A program made the translations under genes and the position numbers. Below, in pieces: positions 53,260 through 63,400 of a stretch of 64,000 bases of DNA. Under the pieces are notes generated by a model. That model had not been told where the DNA came from and did not search any database. It worked only from the letters and a program-made list of their open reading frames with translations. The DNA comes from Streptomyces sp. NBC_01431 (GTDB lineage Bacteria; Actinomycetota; Actinomycetes; Streptomycetales; Streptomycetaceae). The stretch covers positions 248,001-312,000 of the forward strand of contig NZ_CP109497.1 of assembly GCF_036231355.1 (NCBI RefSeq), in the 5' to 3' direction. The stretch's first letter is position 1; each line of letters starts with the position of its first letter.

Positions 53260-56200
53260 GTGAAGCAATCGCGTATCGAGGACGTTCTTCCCCTGACGCC
53301 TCTGCAGGAAGGGTTGTTGTTCCACGCGTCCTACGACGCGGATGCGGTGGATCTCTACACCGTGCAGTCCGTCTACGAGCTGGAGGGGCCGCTTGACGCC
53401 GACGTGCTGCGGCTCGCGGCCGGCGCCCTGCTCCAGCGCCATGCGGTGCTGCGGGCCGGGTTCCGGCAGAAGGACGGCGCGCCGCCGGTGCAGGTCGTGC
53501 GGCGCCAGGTCCGGCTGCCCTGGACCGACCTCGACCTCAGCGGCTTGGACGCCGCCGGGCAGGAGGCCGCTCTTGCCCGGTTCCTCGACGAGGACCAGGT
53601 GCGCGGATTCGACATGGCCCGGCCGCCGCTGGTCCGGTTCGCGCTCATCAGGACCGGAACGGACCGGCACCACCTGGTGATGACCAACCACCACATCCTC
53701 ATGGACGGCTGGTCGGCTCCGGTGGTGGCGGGCGACCTGTTCGAGCTGTACCGCCGGCGTGGCGATGCGAGCGGCATGCCCAAGCCGGCCCCCTTCCGCG
53801 ACTATCTGACCTGGCTGGGCAAGCAGGACCGGAACGACTCCGCCGCGGCCTGGCGCCAGGCCCTGGCGGGGATCGTCGAGCCGACCCTGGTCGCGCCCGA
53901 AACGGCTGCCGGCGCGGGAGTTCCGGAGCACGTCGACCTGGCGCTGCCCAGGAAGCTCTCGGAGGAATTGACGGCCCTCGCACGCCGTCGGGGATGGACG
54001 GTGAACACGCTGGTCCAAGGGGCGTGGGGGCTGCTGCTGGGTACGGTGACCGGCCGGGACGACGTCACGTTCGGAGCCACCGTCTCCGGCCGGCCACCGG
54101 AGGTGACCGGCGTGGAGAGCATGGTGGGGCTGTTCATCAACACCCTGCCGGTCCGGGTGCGGATCGCCCCGGCCGAGACCCTGGCGCAGCTCCTCACCCA
54201 ACTCCAGGCACAGCAGACGGAGTTGATGGACCATCAGCATCTCGGACTGACCGAGGTCCAGGCGCTGGCCGGCGTGGGCAGCCTCTTCGACACCCTGGTC
54301 GTCTTCGAGAACTATCCGGTGGACGAGGAGTCCCTGGAGGTCTCCTTCGACGGCGTGCGGATAACCGGCGTCAGTGGGCGGGACGCGACACACTTCCCGC
54401 TGTCGCTGGCGGCGGCCGCCGACGACGGGATCCAGCTGCGGCTGAGCTACCGGCCCGAGCTCTTCGACCGGGAGACCGTGACCGCCCTGACCGGGCGGCT
54501 GCGGCGGATCTTCGAAGCCATCGCGGCCGACCCGGAGCAGCGGTCGGGCGGGCTCGACGTGCTCGACCCCGGCGAGCGCGAGCAGGTCCTCGTGGAGTGG
54601 AACGACACCGGCCACGAGGTCGCCCCGGCGACCCTGCCTGAGCTCTTCGAGGACCAAGTGGCACGGACACCCGAGAACATCGCGGTGGTCTGCGGGGACG
54701 TCGAGCTGTCCTACGCGGAGCTCAACGAGCGGGCGAACAGGCTCGCGCACCACCTGATCGCCCATGGGGCGGGTCCCGAACGACTGGTGGCGCTCTCGCT
54801 GCCGCGCTCCGAGCACATGATCGTCGCCGTGCTCGCCGTCCTGAAGTCGGGTGCGGGTTATCTGCCCGTCGACCCCAAGTACCCGGCGGACCGGATCGCC
54901 TACATCCTCCAGGACTCGCCCCCGGCCCTGGTGCTCACCACCGAAGCGGTGGGCGCCGGGCTCCCGGCCACCACGAGCCCGGTGCTGGCGCTCGACGCTC
55001 CCACCACGACCGCGGCACTCGCCGCACGACCGGCGGGCAACCCGGCCGACACCGAGCGGATCGGCGCGCTGTCACCGCGGCACCCGGCCTACGTCATCTA
55101 CACCTCCGGTTCCACGGGCCGGCCCAAGGGCGTACTCGTCGCGCACGAGAACGCCGTCAACCTCGCGGCCTGGGCCAAGGCGGAGATCGGTGCCGAGCGG
55201 CTGCGCCGCGTGCTCTTCACCACGTCACTCAACTTCGACGTCTCCGTCTTCGAGATGTTCGGGCCGCTGCTGCTCGGTGGCACGCTGGAAATCCTTGAGG
55301 ATCTCCTCGCGCTGGCCGAGCGACCGCCGGCGAGCGGCACGGGAACGCTGGTCAGCGCCGTACCGTCGGCGTTGGCCCAACTGGCGGCCCAGGACGGTTT
55401 CGCGGTGAGCGCGGACACCGTGGTCCTCGCCGGTGAACCGCTCGGCGGACCGGCCGCCAACGCCATCCGCCAGGCCCTCTCGGCAGGCCGGCTCGCCAAC
55501 ATCTACGGTCCCACCGAGGCGACCGTGTACGCGACGATGTGGGCCACCGACGGCGAGGTGCCGGCCCGGCCCCCGATCGGCCGCCCGCTCCACAACACCC
55601 GGGCGTACGTACTCGACGCCCAGCTTCGGCCAGTGGCGCCGGGGGTCGCGGGCGACCTGTATCTGGCGGGGGCCGGGGTGGCCCGTGGCTACGTGAACAG
55701 GCCGGCGCTCACCGCGGAGCGTTTTGTCGCGGATCCGTTTGGTGGGGTGGGTTCGCGGATGTATCGGACGGGTGATGTGGCGCGTTGGGGTGGGGGTGGG
55801 GTGCTGGAGTTTTTGGGGCGTGTTGATGATCAGGTGAAGGTGCGGGGTTTCCGTATTGAGTTGGGTGAGATTGAGGCGGTGTTGGCTGGTTGTTCGCAGG
55901 TGGGTGGGGCTGCGGTGGTGGTGCGTGAGGAGGGGGTGGGGGATCAGCGGTTGGTGGCGTTTGTGGTGCCGGCGTCTGGTGTTGGTGGGGTGGATGTTGG
56001 GGTGTTGAGGGGTGAGGTTGCGGCGGTGGTTCCGGAGTACATGGTGCCGTCGTTGTTTGTGGTGCTTGATGTGTTGCCGTTGACGTCGAGTGGGAAGTTG
56101 GATCGTCGGGCGTTGCCGGCTGTGGAGGTTGTGGCTGGTGGGGGGCGTGGGGCGAGGGGGCCGGGTGAGGAGATTTTGGCGGGTCTTTTCGCTGAGGTGT

Positions 56201-59200
56201 TGGGTGTGGCCCGGGTTGGTGTGGATGAGTCTTTCTTTGATCTGGGTGGTCATTCGCTGCTTGCTACGCGGTTGGTGTCGCGGGTGCGGTCGGTGTTTGG
56301 TGTGGAGTTGTCGGTTCGTAGTTTGTTTGAGGCGCCGACGGTGGCGCGGCTTGCGGTGGAGTTGGTGGGGGCGGGTGGTGCGCGTCAGGGTGTGCGTCCG
56401 TATGCCAGGCCCGAAGCCGTCCCGCTTTCCTACGCCCAGCGTCGCCTGTGGTTCCTGAACCGCTACGACACCGAGAGCGCCGCCTACAACCTCTCGTTCG
56501 GACTCCGCTTTTCCGGCGCGTTGGACCGAGAAGCGCTGCGGCTCGCCCTGAACGACGTGGTGGCCCGGCACGAAACGCTGCGGACCCTGGTCGCCCAGGT
56601 CGACGGTGAGCCCACGCAGGTCGTGCTCGGGCACGCCGAGGCCGAGTGGGCCGTGTGCGAGGTGACCGAGGATCGGCTCTCCGGCGCGCTGGCGGCGGAG
56701 GCCGGGCGCGGGTTCGACCTCGCGGTGCAGATTCCGGTGCGTGCGGCTCTGTTCGTGCTGAGTGACTCCGAGTGTGTCCTGCTTGTGACGTTGCATCATA
56801 TTGCGGCGGATGGTTGGTCGTTGGGGCCGTTGTCGCGGGATCTCTCGGTTGCGTATGGGGCGCGGGTTTCGGGTGGGGTTCCGGTGTGGTCGGGTCTTGC
56901 GGTGCAGTATGCGGATTTCGCGTTGTGGCAGCGTGAGGTTTTGGGTGGTGAGGAGGATTCGGGGAGTGAGATTTCGCGGCAGTTGGGGTTCTGGTGTGGT
57001 GAGTTGGCTGGTGTTCCGCAGGAGTTGATGCTTCCGGTGGATCGTCCGCGTCCGGTGGTTTCTTCTGGGCGTGGTGGGTTGGTGGAGTTTGCTTTGGATG
57101 GGGGGTTGCATCGGGGTGTGGTGGGGCTTGCCCGGTCGGGGCGGGCGAGTGTGTTCATGGTGTTGCAGGCGGGGCTTGCGGTGTTGTTGTCGCGGTTGGG
57201 TGCGGGTGACGACATTGTGGTGGGCACGCCGGTGGCGGGTCGTACGGATGAGGCGCTCGATGATCTTGTCGGGTTCTTTGTGAACACGTTGGTGTTGCGT
57301 ACGGATACGTCGGGGGATCCGTCGTTCGGTGAGTTGGTGGGTCGTGTCCGTGAGTGGGATCTGGCGGCGTACGGTCATCAGGATGTGCCGTTCGAGCGTC
57401 TGGTGGAGGCACTCAGGCCCGAGCGGTCCACGGCCCGGCACCCGCTTTTCCAGGTGATGCTCGCGTTGCAGAACAACGCCGAGGCCCACCTCGAACTGCC
57501 CGGCATCACGGCCACGCCGGAGCCCGTCGACCGCAGCGCTGCCGCCTTCGACCTCTCCTTCGAGCTGGCGGAGCGCCACACCGAGGACGGAGCCCCGGAC
57601 GGCATCGACGGCGCTGTCCACTACAGCGCGGACCTGTTCGACCGGGAGACCGTCGAAGCACTGGTGGCGCGCCTGGTGCGGGTCCTGGAGTCGGTCGTCG
57701 CCGCTCCGGAGCAGCGCATCGGCGCGGTGGAGATTCTGTCGGGCGCCGAACGTGAGCGGGTGCTCGTCGAGTGGAACGACTCCGCTCGCGCGGTGACTCC
57801 GGCAACCCTGGGGGAGCTGCTGGAGGCACAGGCGGCGAGGACTCCGGACGGCACGGCGTTGGTGGACGGCGACGAGTCGGTCTCCTACGCGGAGTTGAAC
57901 GCGCGGGCGAACCGCCTCGCCCGGTTGCTGATCGGCCGGGGGGTGGGCCCGGAGCGGGTCGTGGCGCTTGCGCTGCCGCGGTCGGTGGACCTCGTGGTCG
58001 CCCTGCTGGCCGTGGTGAAGGCCGGGGCGGCGTATCTTCCGGTCGATCCCGACTATCCGGCGGACCGGATCGCGTTCATGCTGGACGACGCCGCCCCCGC
58101 TCTGCTGCTGACCACCGGCGCCGGCGGGATCGAAGCGGTGGGAGAGGTGCTGCTCCTTGACGAACCGGCCGTGCTCGCGGCGCTCGCGGCGCTCGCGGAC
58201 GGCGATGTGACGGATGCGGAGCGGACCGCGCCGCTGACGGTGTGGCACCCGGCGTACGTCATCTACACCTCGGGCTCCACCGGCACCCCCAAGGGCGTCG
58301 TCGTGACCCACCACGGCATCGCCTCGATGGCCGCGCTACAGGTGGAGCGGCTCGGTATCGACGCCGACAGCCGGGTGCTGCAACTGGTGTCACCGAACTT
58401 CGACCCCTTCGTCGCGGATGTCGCGATGACCCTCATGTCGGGAGCGGCCCTGGTGCTGTCGGCCGGCCGGCGCAAGCTGGTGGGCCGGGAGCTGGCGGAG
58501 CTCATCCACGAGAGCGGGACCACCCACGTGCAGCTGGCGGCCTCGGTGCTCGGGGGGCTTCCCGCCACTGGACTGCCGGGCCTGCGCGGCGTGGTGGTCG
58601 GCGGGGAGGTCTGCTCGGCCGAGCTGGTGGCCCGCTGGTCCGCCGGGCGCACGATGGTCAATGCCTACGGCCCGACGGAGTCGACGGTGGCCGCCTCGGT
58701 GAGTGGGCCGCTGTCGGCCGGGACGGGTGCGCCGACCATCGGGCGACCGGTGTGGAACACCCAGGCGTACGTTCTGGACGAGGCACTGTCCCTGGTGCCG
58801 CCGGGGGTGCCGGGTGAGCTGTACATCGCTGGTGCGGGTCTGGCGCGCGGCTATCTGAACCGTCCGTCACTGACCGCCGAGCGGTTCGTGGCGAATCCCT
58901 TCGGGGCAGCCGGCAGCCGGATGTACCGCACGGGTGATGTGGTCGCCTGGACGGCCGACGGTGAGCTGCGCTACCACGGCCGCTCCGACGACCAGGTCAA
59001 GATCCGCGGATTCCGGATCGAACTCGGCGAGATCGAGTCCGCCCTGGCGGGAGACCCGCTCACCGGCCAGACGGCGGTGGTGGTCCGCGAGGACCAGCCC
59101 GGCCGCAAACAGCTGGTCGGCTACGTGGTCCCCGCGTCCGCGGAGAAGCGGCCGGACCCGGCCGCGCTGCGCAGGCGGGTGGGCGAGACCCTGCCCGACT

Positions 59201-60330
59201 ACATGGTCCCGGCGGTCGTCGTCGTACTCGACGCACTGCCGCTGACGCCCAACGGCAAACTCGACCAACGGGCCCTGCCCGCACCCGACTTCACCACCGC
59301 GTCCCAGGGCCGCCCGCCACGCACCCCACGGGAGGAGATCCTGTGCGGGGCGTTCGCCGAGGTCCTCGGAGTGTCCAACGTCGGCATAGACGACAACTTC
59401 TTCGACCTGGGCGGCCACTCCCTGCTCATCGTGGACTTGGCGAACCGCGTCCGGGCCGTCTTCGGCATCGAGGTGACGATCCGCAGCGTCTTCGAGGCAC
59501 CGACGGTGGCGGGCCTGGCCGAGCTCCTGGACGCCGGGGAGAGCGGCGACCCGCTCGATGCGCTACTGCCCCTGAGACGACAGGGCGATCGGCCGCCGCT
59601 GTTCTGCGTCCATCCCGGAATGGGCATTGGCTGGCCCTACTCAGGGCTGCTGCGCGCCGTGGACACGGACCGGCCGGTGTACGCACTACAGGCCAAGGGG
59701 CTCCTCGACGCCGCCGAACTGCCGCACAGCTTCACCGAGTTGGTCGACGACTACCTCGACCGGATCCGCACCGTGCAGCCCGTCGGGCCCTACCATCTCC
59801 TGGGCTGGTCGTACGGCGGTGTGGTGGCCCAGGCGATGGCCGCACGACTTCAGCAGCAGGGCGAGCGCGTGGCCCTGCTGAGTCTGCTCGACGCGTATCC
59901 GCTGGATGTGAATCCGGGAGTCGAGGAGCCGGGCCGGGAGCAGTTCCTGCGCGAACTCCTGGAGTCGGCGGGCCTGGTGGCCCCCGCTTCCCCGCTCGAT
60001 GGCGAGCAGGTGACCGCGGCCCTGCGGGCCGCCGGATCGCCGCTGGCGGCGCTCGACGGCGGACAGCTGGACAACGTCTATCAGGTGTTCCGCAACCTCA
60101 TCCGGATCAGCAAGGATGCCGCCCCGGGACACTTCGACGGCGATCTCGTCTTCTTCCGTGCCGCCGTCGGCGCCGAGGAGCTCGACCTGCGGGCCGGTAG
60201 CTGGAAGCGGTACGTCGGCGGCGAGATCGACACCTACGACGTCGAATGCCGACACGGCGAGATGACCCAACCGCACGCCGCGGCGCGGATCGGGGAAGTG
60301 CTGCGCAAGCTGCTGTCCCAGGCCCCGTGA
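53260..60330 (+). CDS. NRPS 3: C-A-T-C-A-T-TE
   Basis: A 2356-residue synthetase starting at GTG 53260 behind GAGGGAGAG. C5 (IEDVLPLTPLQEG, NHHILMDGW) should accept the D-residue from NRPS 2. A5 reads D V F S V A I V Y and A6 reads D P A Q V G A V A; I cannot assign either substrate. T5 has Ser999, C6 has LHHIAADGW, T6 has Ser2054. The thioesterase domain (from about residue 2110) has Ser2184 in LGWSYGGV, an Asp in LLDAYP and a terminal His (ECRHGEMT); it should release the product by hydrolysis or macrocyclisation. Shares blocks A and B with NRPS 2. Followed by a strong terminator. Confidence 0.95.
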   Translation: MKQSRIEDVLPLTPLQEGLLFHASYDADAVDLYTVQSVYELEGPLDADVLRLAAGALLQRHAVLRAGFRQKDGAPPVQVVRRQVRLPWTDLDLSGLDAAGQEAALARFLDEDQVRGFDMARPPLVRFALIRTGTDRHHLVMTNHHILMDGWSAPVVAGDLFELYRRRGDASGMPKPAPFRDYLTWLGKQDRNDSAAAWRQALAGIVEPTLVAPETAAGAGVPEHVDLALPRKLSEELTALARRRGWTVNTLVQGAWGLLLGTVTGRDDVTFGATVSGRPPEVTGVESMVGLFINTLPVRVRIAPAETLAQLLTQLQAQQTELMDHQHLGLTEVQALAGVGSLFDTLVVFENYPVDEESLEVSFDGVRITGVSGRDATHFPLSLAAAADDGIQLRLSYRPELFDRETVTALTGRLRRIFEAIAADPEQRSGGLDVLDPGEREQVLVEWNDTGHEVAPATLPELFEDQVARTPENIAVVCGDVELSYAELNERANRLAHHLIAHGAGPERLVALSLPRSEHMIVAVLAVLKSGAGYLPVDPKYPADRIAYILQDSPPALVLTTEAVGAGLPATTSPVLALDAPTTTAALAARPAGNPADTERIGALSPRHPAYVIYTSGSTGRPKGVLVAHENAVNLAAWAKAEIGAERLRRVLFTTSLNFDVSVFEMFGPLLLGGTLEILEDLLALAERPPASGTGTLVSAVPSALAQLAAQDGFAVSADTVVLAGEPLGGPAANAIRQALSAGRLANIYGPTEATVYATMWATDGEVPARPPIGRPLHNTRAYVLDAQLRPVAPGVAGDLYLAGAGVARGYVNRPALTAERFVADPFGGVGSRMYRTGDVARWGGGGVLEFLGRVDDQVKVRGFRIELGEIEAVLAGCSQVGGAAVVVREEGVGDQRLVAFVVPASGVGGVDVGVLRGEVAAVVPEYMVPSLFVVLDVLPLTSSGKLDRRALPAVEVVAGGGRGARGPGEEILAGLFAEVLGVARVGVDESFFDLGGHSLLATRLVSRVRSVFGVELSVRSLFEAPTVARLAVELVGAGGARQGVRPYARPEAVPLSYAQRRLWFLNRYDTESAAYNLSFGLRFSGALDREALRLALNDVVARHETLRTLVAQVDGEPTQVVLGHAEAEWAVCEVTEDRLSGALAAEAGRGFDLAVQIPVRAALFVLSDSECVLLVTLHHIAADGWSLGPLSRDLSVAYGARVSGGVPVWSGLAVQYADFALWQREVLGGEEDSGSEISRQLGFWCGELAGVPQELMLPVDRPRPVVSSGRGGLVEFALDGGLHRGVVGLARSGRASVFMVLQAGLAVLLSRLGAGDDIVVGTPVAGRTDEALDDLVGFFVNTLVLRTDTSGDPSFGELVGRVREWDLAAYGHQDVPFERLVEALRPERSTARHPLFQVMLALQNNAEAHLELPGITATPEPVDRSAAAFDLSFELAERHTEDGAPDGIDGAVHYSADLFDRETVEALVARLVRVLESVVAAPEQRIGAVEILSGAERERVLVEWNDSARAVTPATLGELLEAQAARTPDGTALVDGDESVSYAELNARANRLARLLIGRGVGPERVVALALPRSVDLVVALLAVVKAGAAYLPVDPDYPADRIAFMLDDAAPALLLTTGAGGIEAVGEVLLLDEPAVLAALAALADGDVTDAERTAPLTVWHPAYVIYTSGSTGTPKGVVVTHHGIASMAALQVERLGIDADSRVLQLVSPNFDPFVADVAMTLMSGAALVLSAGRRKLVGRELAELIHESGTTHVQLAASVLGGLPATGLPGLRGVVVGGEVCSAELVARWSAGRTMVNAYGPTESTVAASVSGPLSAGTGAPTIGRPVWNTQAYVLDEALSLVPPGVPGELYIAGAGLARGYLNRPSLTAERFVANPFGAAGSRMYRTGDVVAWTADGELRYHGRSDDQVKIRGFRIELGEIESALAGDPLTGQTAVVVREDQPGRKQLVGYVVPASAEKRPDPAALRRRVGETLPDYMVPAVVVVLDALPLTPNGKLDQRALPAPDFTTASQGRPPRTPREEILCGAFAEVLGVSNVGIDDNFFDLGGHSLLIVDLANRVRAVFGIEVTIRSVFEAPTVAGLAELLDAGESGDPLDALLPLRRQGDRPPLFCVHPGMGIGWPYSGLLRAVDTDRPVYALQAKGLLDAAELPHSFTELVDDYLDRIRTVQPVGPYHLLGWSYGGVVAQAMAARLQQQGERVALLSLLDAYPLDVNPGVEEPGREQFLRELLESAGLVAPASPLDGEQVTAALRAAGSPLAALDGGQLDNVYQVFRNLIRISKDAAPGHFDGDLVFFRAAVGAEELDLRAGSWKRYVGGEIDTYDVECRHGEMTQPHAAARIGEVLRKLLSQAP
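55711..56442 (+). repeat. duplicated NRPS block A, copy in NRPS 3
   Basis: Partner of 47859-48590; it covers the end of A5, T5 and the start of C6. The match begins at ACCGCGGAGCG and ends at CAGCGT, where the two genes diverge (TCGCCTG here, GGCCAG in the other copy). Same G/T-rich codon style. Confidence 0.9.
56786..57524 (+). repeat. duplicated NRPS block B, copy in NRPS 3
   Basis: Partner of 48934-49672; it lies inside C6 from the HHIAADGW motif onward. Between blocks A and B the two genes differ freely (about 56443-56785), so identity is confined to two tracts with a diverged piece of C domain between them. Confidence 0.9.
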
Positions 60331-60366
60331 CCCTCTCCAGGACATGAACTCCCCCTGAAACAGCGT

Positions 60367-60405
60367 GACCGTGCGGAGCCGAGCCACGGCCGGCTCCGCA
60401 CGGTC
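60367..60405 (+). terminator. strong hairpin between NRPS 3 and NRPS 4
   Basis: GACCGTGCGGAGCCG (60367-60381) pairs perfectly with 60391-60405, a 15-bp stem with a 9-nt loop, 37 bp after the NRPS 3 stop. It very likely ends the NRPS 1-3 transcript, so NRPS 4 would need its own promoter in the remaining 40 bp or be expressed by read-through. Confidence 0.8.
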
Positions 60406-60444
60406 TGCCCACACACGTCGAAACCCGATCGAGGATGAGTAGCC

Positions 60445-63400
60445 ATGTCTGACCCCCAGGCCGTCCGTCTGCCGCTGACGGCCGCCCAGTCCGGTATGTG
60501 GTTCGCGCAGCGCCTGGACCCGGAGAACCCCATCTACATCGGCGGTCAGTTCCTGGAGATCCACGGACCGGTCGAACAGGGCTGGTTCGAGACCGCGCTG
60601 CGGCAGGTGGTCCGGGAGACCGAGGCACTGCGGGTCCGGTTCGCCGAGGACGCCGACGGACTGTGGCAGTTCGTCGACCCCGACCCCGACTGGTCACTGC
60701 ACGTCGTGGACCTCAGCGCCGAGCCGGACCCCCAGGCAGCCGCGGAACACTGGATGTGGACCGACCTGAGCCGGCCGGTCGATCTCACCCGGAACCTGCC
60801 GTTCGCCTTCGCCCTCATCAAAGCGGGCCCGGAGCGGTATCTGTGGTACTTCCGGTGCCACCACATCGCCCTCGACGGCTTCGGCGGTGCGCTCGTGGTG
60901 CAGCGGGTGGCCGAGCTCTATTCAGTGCTGGCCCGGGGCGAACAGCCCGGCGCGAGCCCGTTCGGCTCCCTGCGCTCGCTGGTGGAGGTCGACTCCGGAT
61001 ACCGGGAGTCGGAGAACTTCACCCGGGATCGGGAGTTCTGGTCCGGGCACGGCGCGGATCGCATTGAGCCGGTCGGCCTGGCCAAGGAGCAGCCCAGGAT
61101 GCCCCGGCGGCTGATCCGCCGGACCGCCGAACTGGAGCCCGAGGCCACCAGGAGCCTGCGCGCCGCCGCGGACGCCGCCGCCGTGACCTGGCCGCCTACG
61201 GTCACCGCCGTCTTCGCCGCCTACCTGAGCAGCCTGACCGGCGCCGCTGAAGTGACGCTCGGTCTCCCCGTCACGGCCCGGCTCGGCAAGGCCGCCCGCG
61301 CCACCCCCGGGATGGTCTCCAACGTGCTGCCGTTGCGCCTTGCGGTGCGGCCGCAGACGCCGCTGTCCACGCTGCTCGCCCACACCGCCGGCGAGATGCG
61401 CCGGGTCATGAAGCACCAGTGCTACCGGTACGAGGACATCCGCCGGGACCTGGGACTGCTCGCCGACGACCAGCGACTGGTCGGCCCGCAGGTCAACATC
61501 ATGATGTTCGGCGCGGAGCTCAGGTTCGCGGGACATCTCACCGTCCCGCACACCCTCAACCTGGGCCCCGTGGACGACCTCTCCGTAGTGGTGCGCGACC
61601 GGACGGACGGCGGGCTGCGGATCGACTTCGAGGCCAACCCGGATCTGTACTCGGCCGATGAACTCGCTGCCCACCAGGACCGGTTCCTCGCCTTCGTCAC
61701 CGCGCTCACCACGGCCGGCGCGGATCGGCCCGTGGGCAGCGTGGAGGTGCTCTCGGCGGCCGAGCGTCATCAGGTGCTCGTGGACTGGGCCGGCGCGGGC
61801 GGAACGGTTCCCACGGTCACACTGACCGGGCTGTTCGAGGCCCAAGCGGCCCGCACGCCAGAGCGCGCCGCGTTGACCCACGGCGAAGAGACCCTCACGT
61901 ACGGGGAGTTGAACGCACGGGCGAACCGCCTCGCTCGCTTCCTGATCGGCCGGGGAGTCGGGCCCGAGCGGCTGGTGGCGGTGTCGCTGCCACGCTCGGC
62001 GGACCTGGTGGTGGCGGTGCTCGCGGTGCTGAAGTCCGGCGCCGCGTACGTGCCGGTGGACCCGGACTACCCGGCCGAGCGGGTGGCGTACCTCCTTGAG
62101 GACTCGGCTCCGTCGTTCGTCCTGGACGAGCCCGCGCTGGCGGCGGTGGACCCCGGCCGCTTCCCGGCGGCGGATGTCACGGACGCGGAGCGCCTCGGCA
62201 CCCTGTCGGGCCTCTCGGCGGCGTACGTGATCTACACGTCGGGCTCGACCGGGCGGCCCAAGGGCGTCGTCGTCCCGCATGGCAACGTGGTGCGGCTGTT
62301 CTCGGCCACGGACCACTGGTTCGGCTTCGGCACGGAAGACGTGTGGACGTTGTTCCACTCCTTCGCGTTCGACTTCTCGGTGTGGGAGATCTGGGGCCCG
62401 CTCCTGCACGGCGGACGCCTCGTGGTGGTGCCGTTCGAGGTGAGCCGCTCGCCGCGGGAGTTCCGGGCCCTGTTGGCACGCGAGCGAGTCACCGTGCTCA
62501 ACCAGACGCCGTCCGCCTTCTACCAGCTGATGTCCGCGGACCGGGAGGCCGACGGCGCCGACGGCCAACTCGCCCTGCGCTACGTGGTGTTCGGCGGCGA
62601 GGCGCTGGACCTGTGGCGCCTGGGGGACTGGTACGCGCGGCACGACCAGGGCACCCCGGTCCTGGTGAACATGTACGGCATCACCGAGACGACCGTCCAC
62701 GTGAGCCATGTGGCGCTGGACTCGGGCCGGGTGGCGCAGAACGCCGGGAGCGTGATCGGGCGGGGCATTCCGGATCTCAGGACCTATGTCCTTGACGGAG
62801 CCCTGCGCCCCGCCCCGGTGGGGGGCGCCGGTGAGTTGTACGTGGCGGGCGCGGGACTTGCCCGGGGCTATCTGAACCGTCCGGCGCTGACCGCGGAACG
62901 GTTCGTGGCCGACCCCTACGGCGCGCCCGGCACGCGGATGTACCGGACCGGAGACATCGCGCGCTGGACCGTGGACGGGGAGCTGGAGTTCGTGGGCCGG
63001 GCCGACGACCAGGTGAAGATCCGGGGCTTCCGGATCGAACTGGGCGAGATCGAGGCGGTGTTGACCGGCACCGACGAGGTCGCCCAAGCGGTGGTGGTGG
63101 TCCGTGAGGACCGGCCGGGCGACAAGCGCCTGGTCGCCTATCTCGTACCGGCCAAGGGCGCGGACCTGGACACGACGGCGCTGCGGGCGCTTGCCGCGGA
63201 CCGGCTGCCGGGGTACATGGTGCCCGCGGCGTTCGTGACGATGGACGGCCTGCCGCTCACCGGCAACGGGAAGCTCGACCGCAAGGCGCTGCCCGCGCCC
63301 GAGGCGCCGGCGCGGGCCGCCGGACGCGGGCCGCGCAACCTGCGGGAGGAGATCCTGTGTGACCTGTTCGCCGAGGTGCTCGACCTGGCCCGGGTGGGCG

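Noticed and set aside
48238..57287. Long Trp/Val-rich and His/Thr-rich open frames on both strands in the NRPS repeats
   Set aside because: They are identical shadow frames arising from the G/T-rich codon style of the duplicated tracts; the NRPS frame has the domain motifs.
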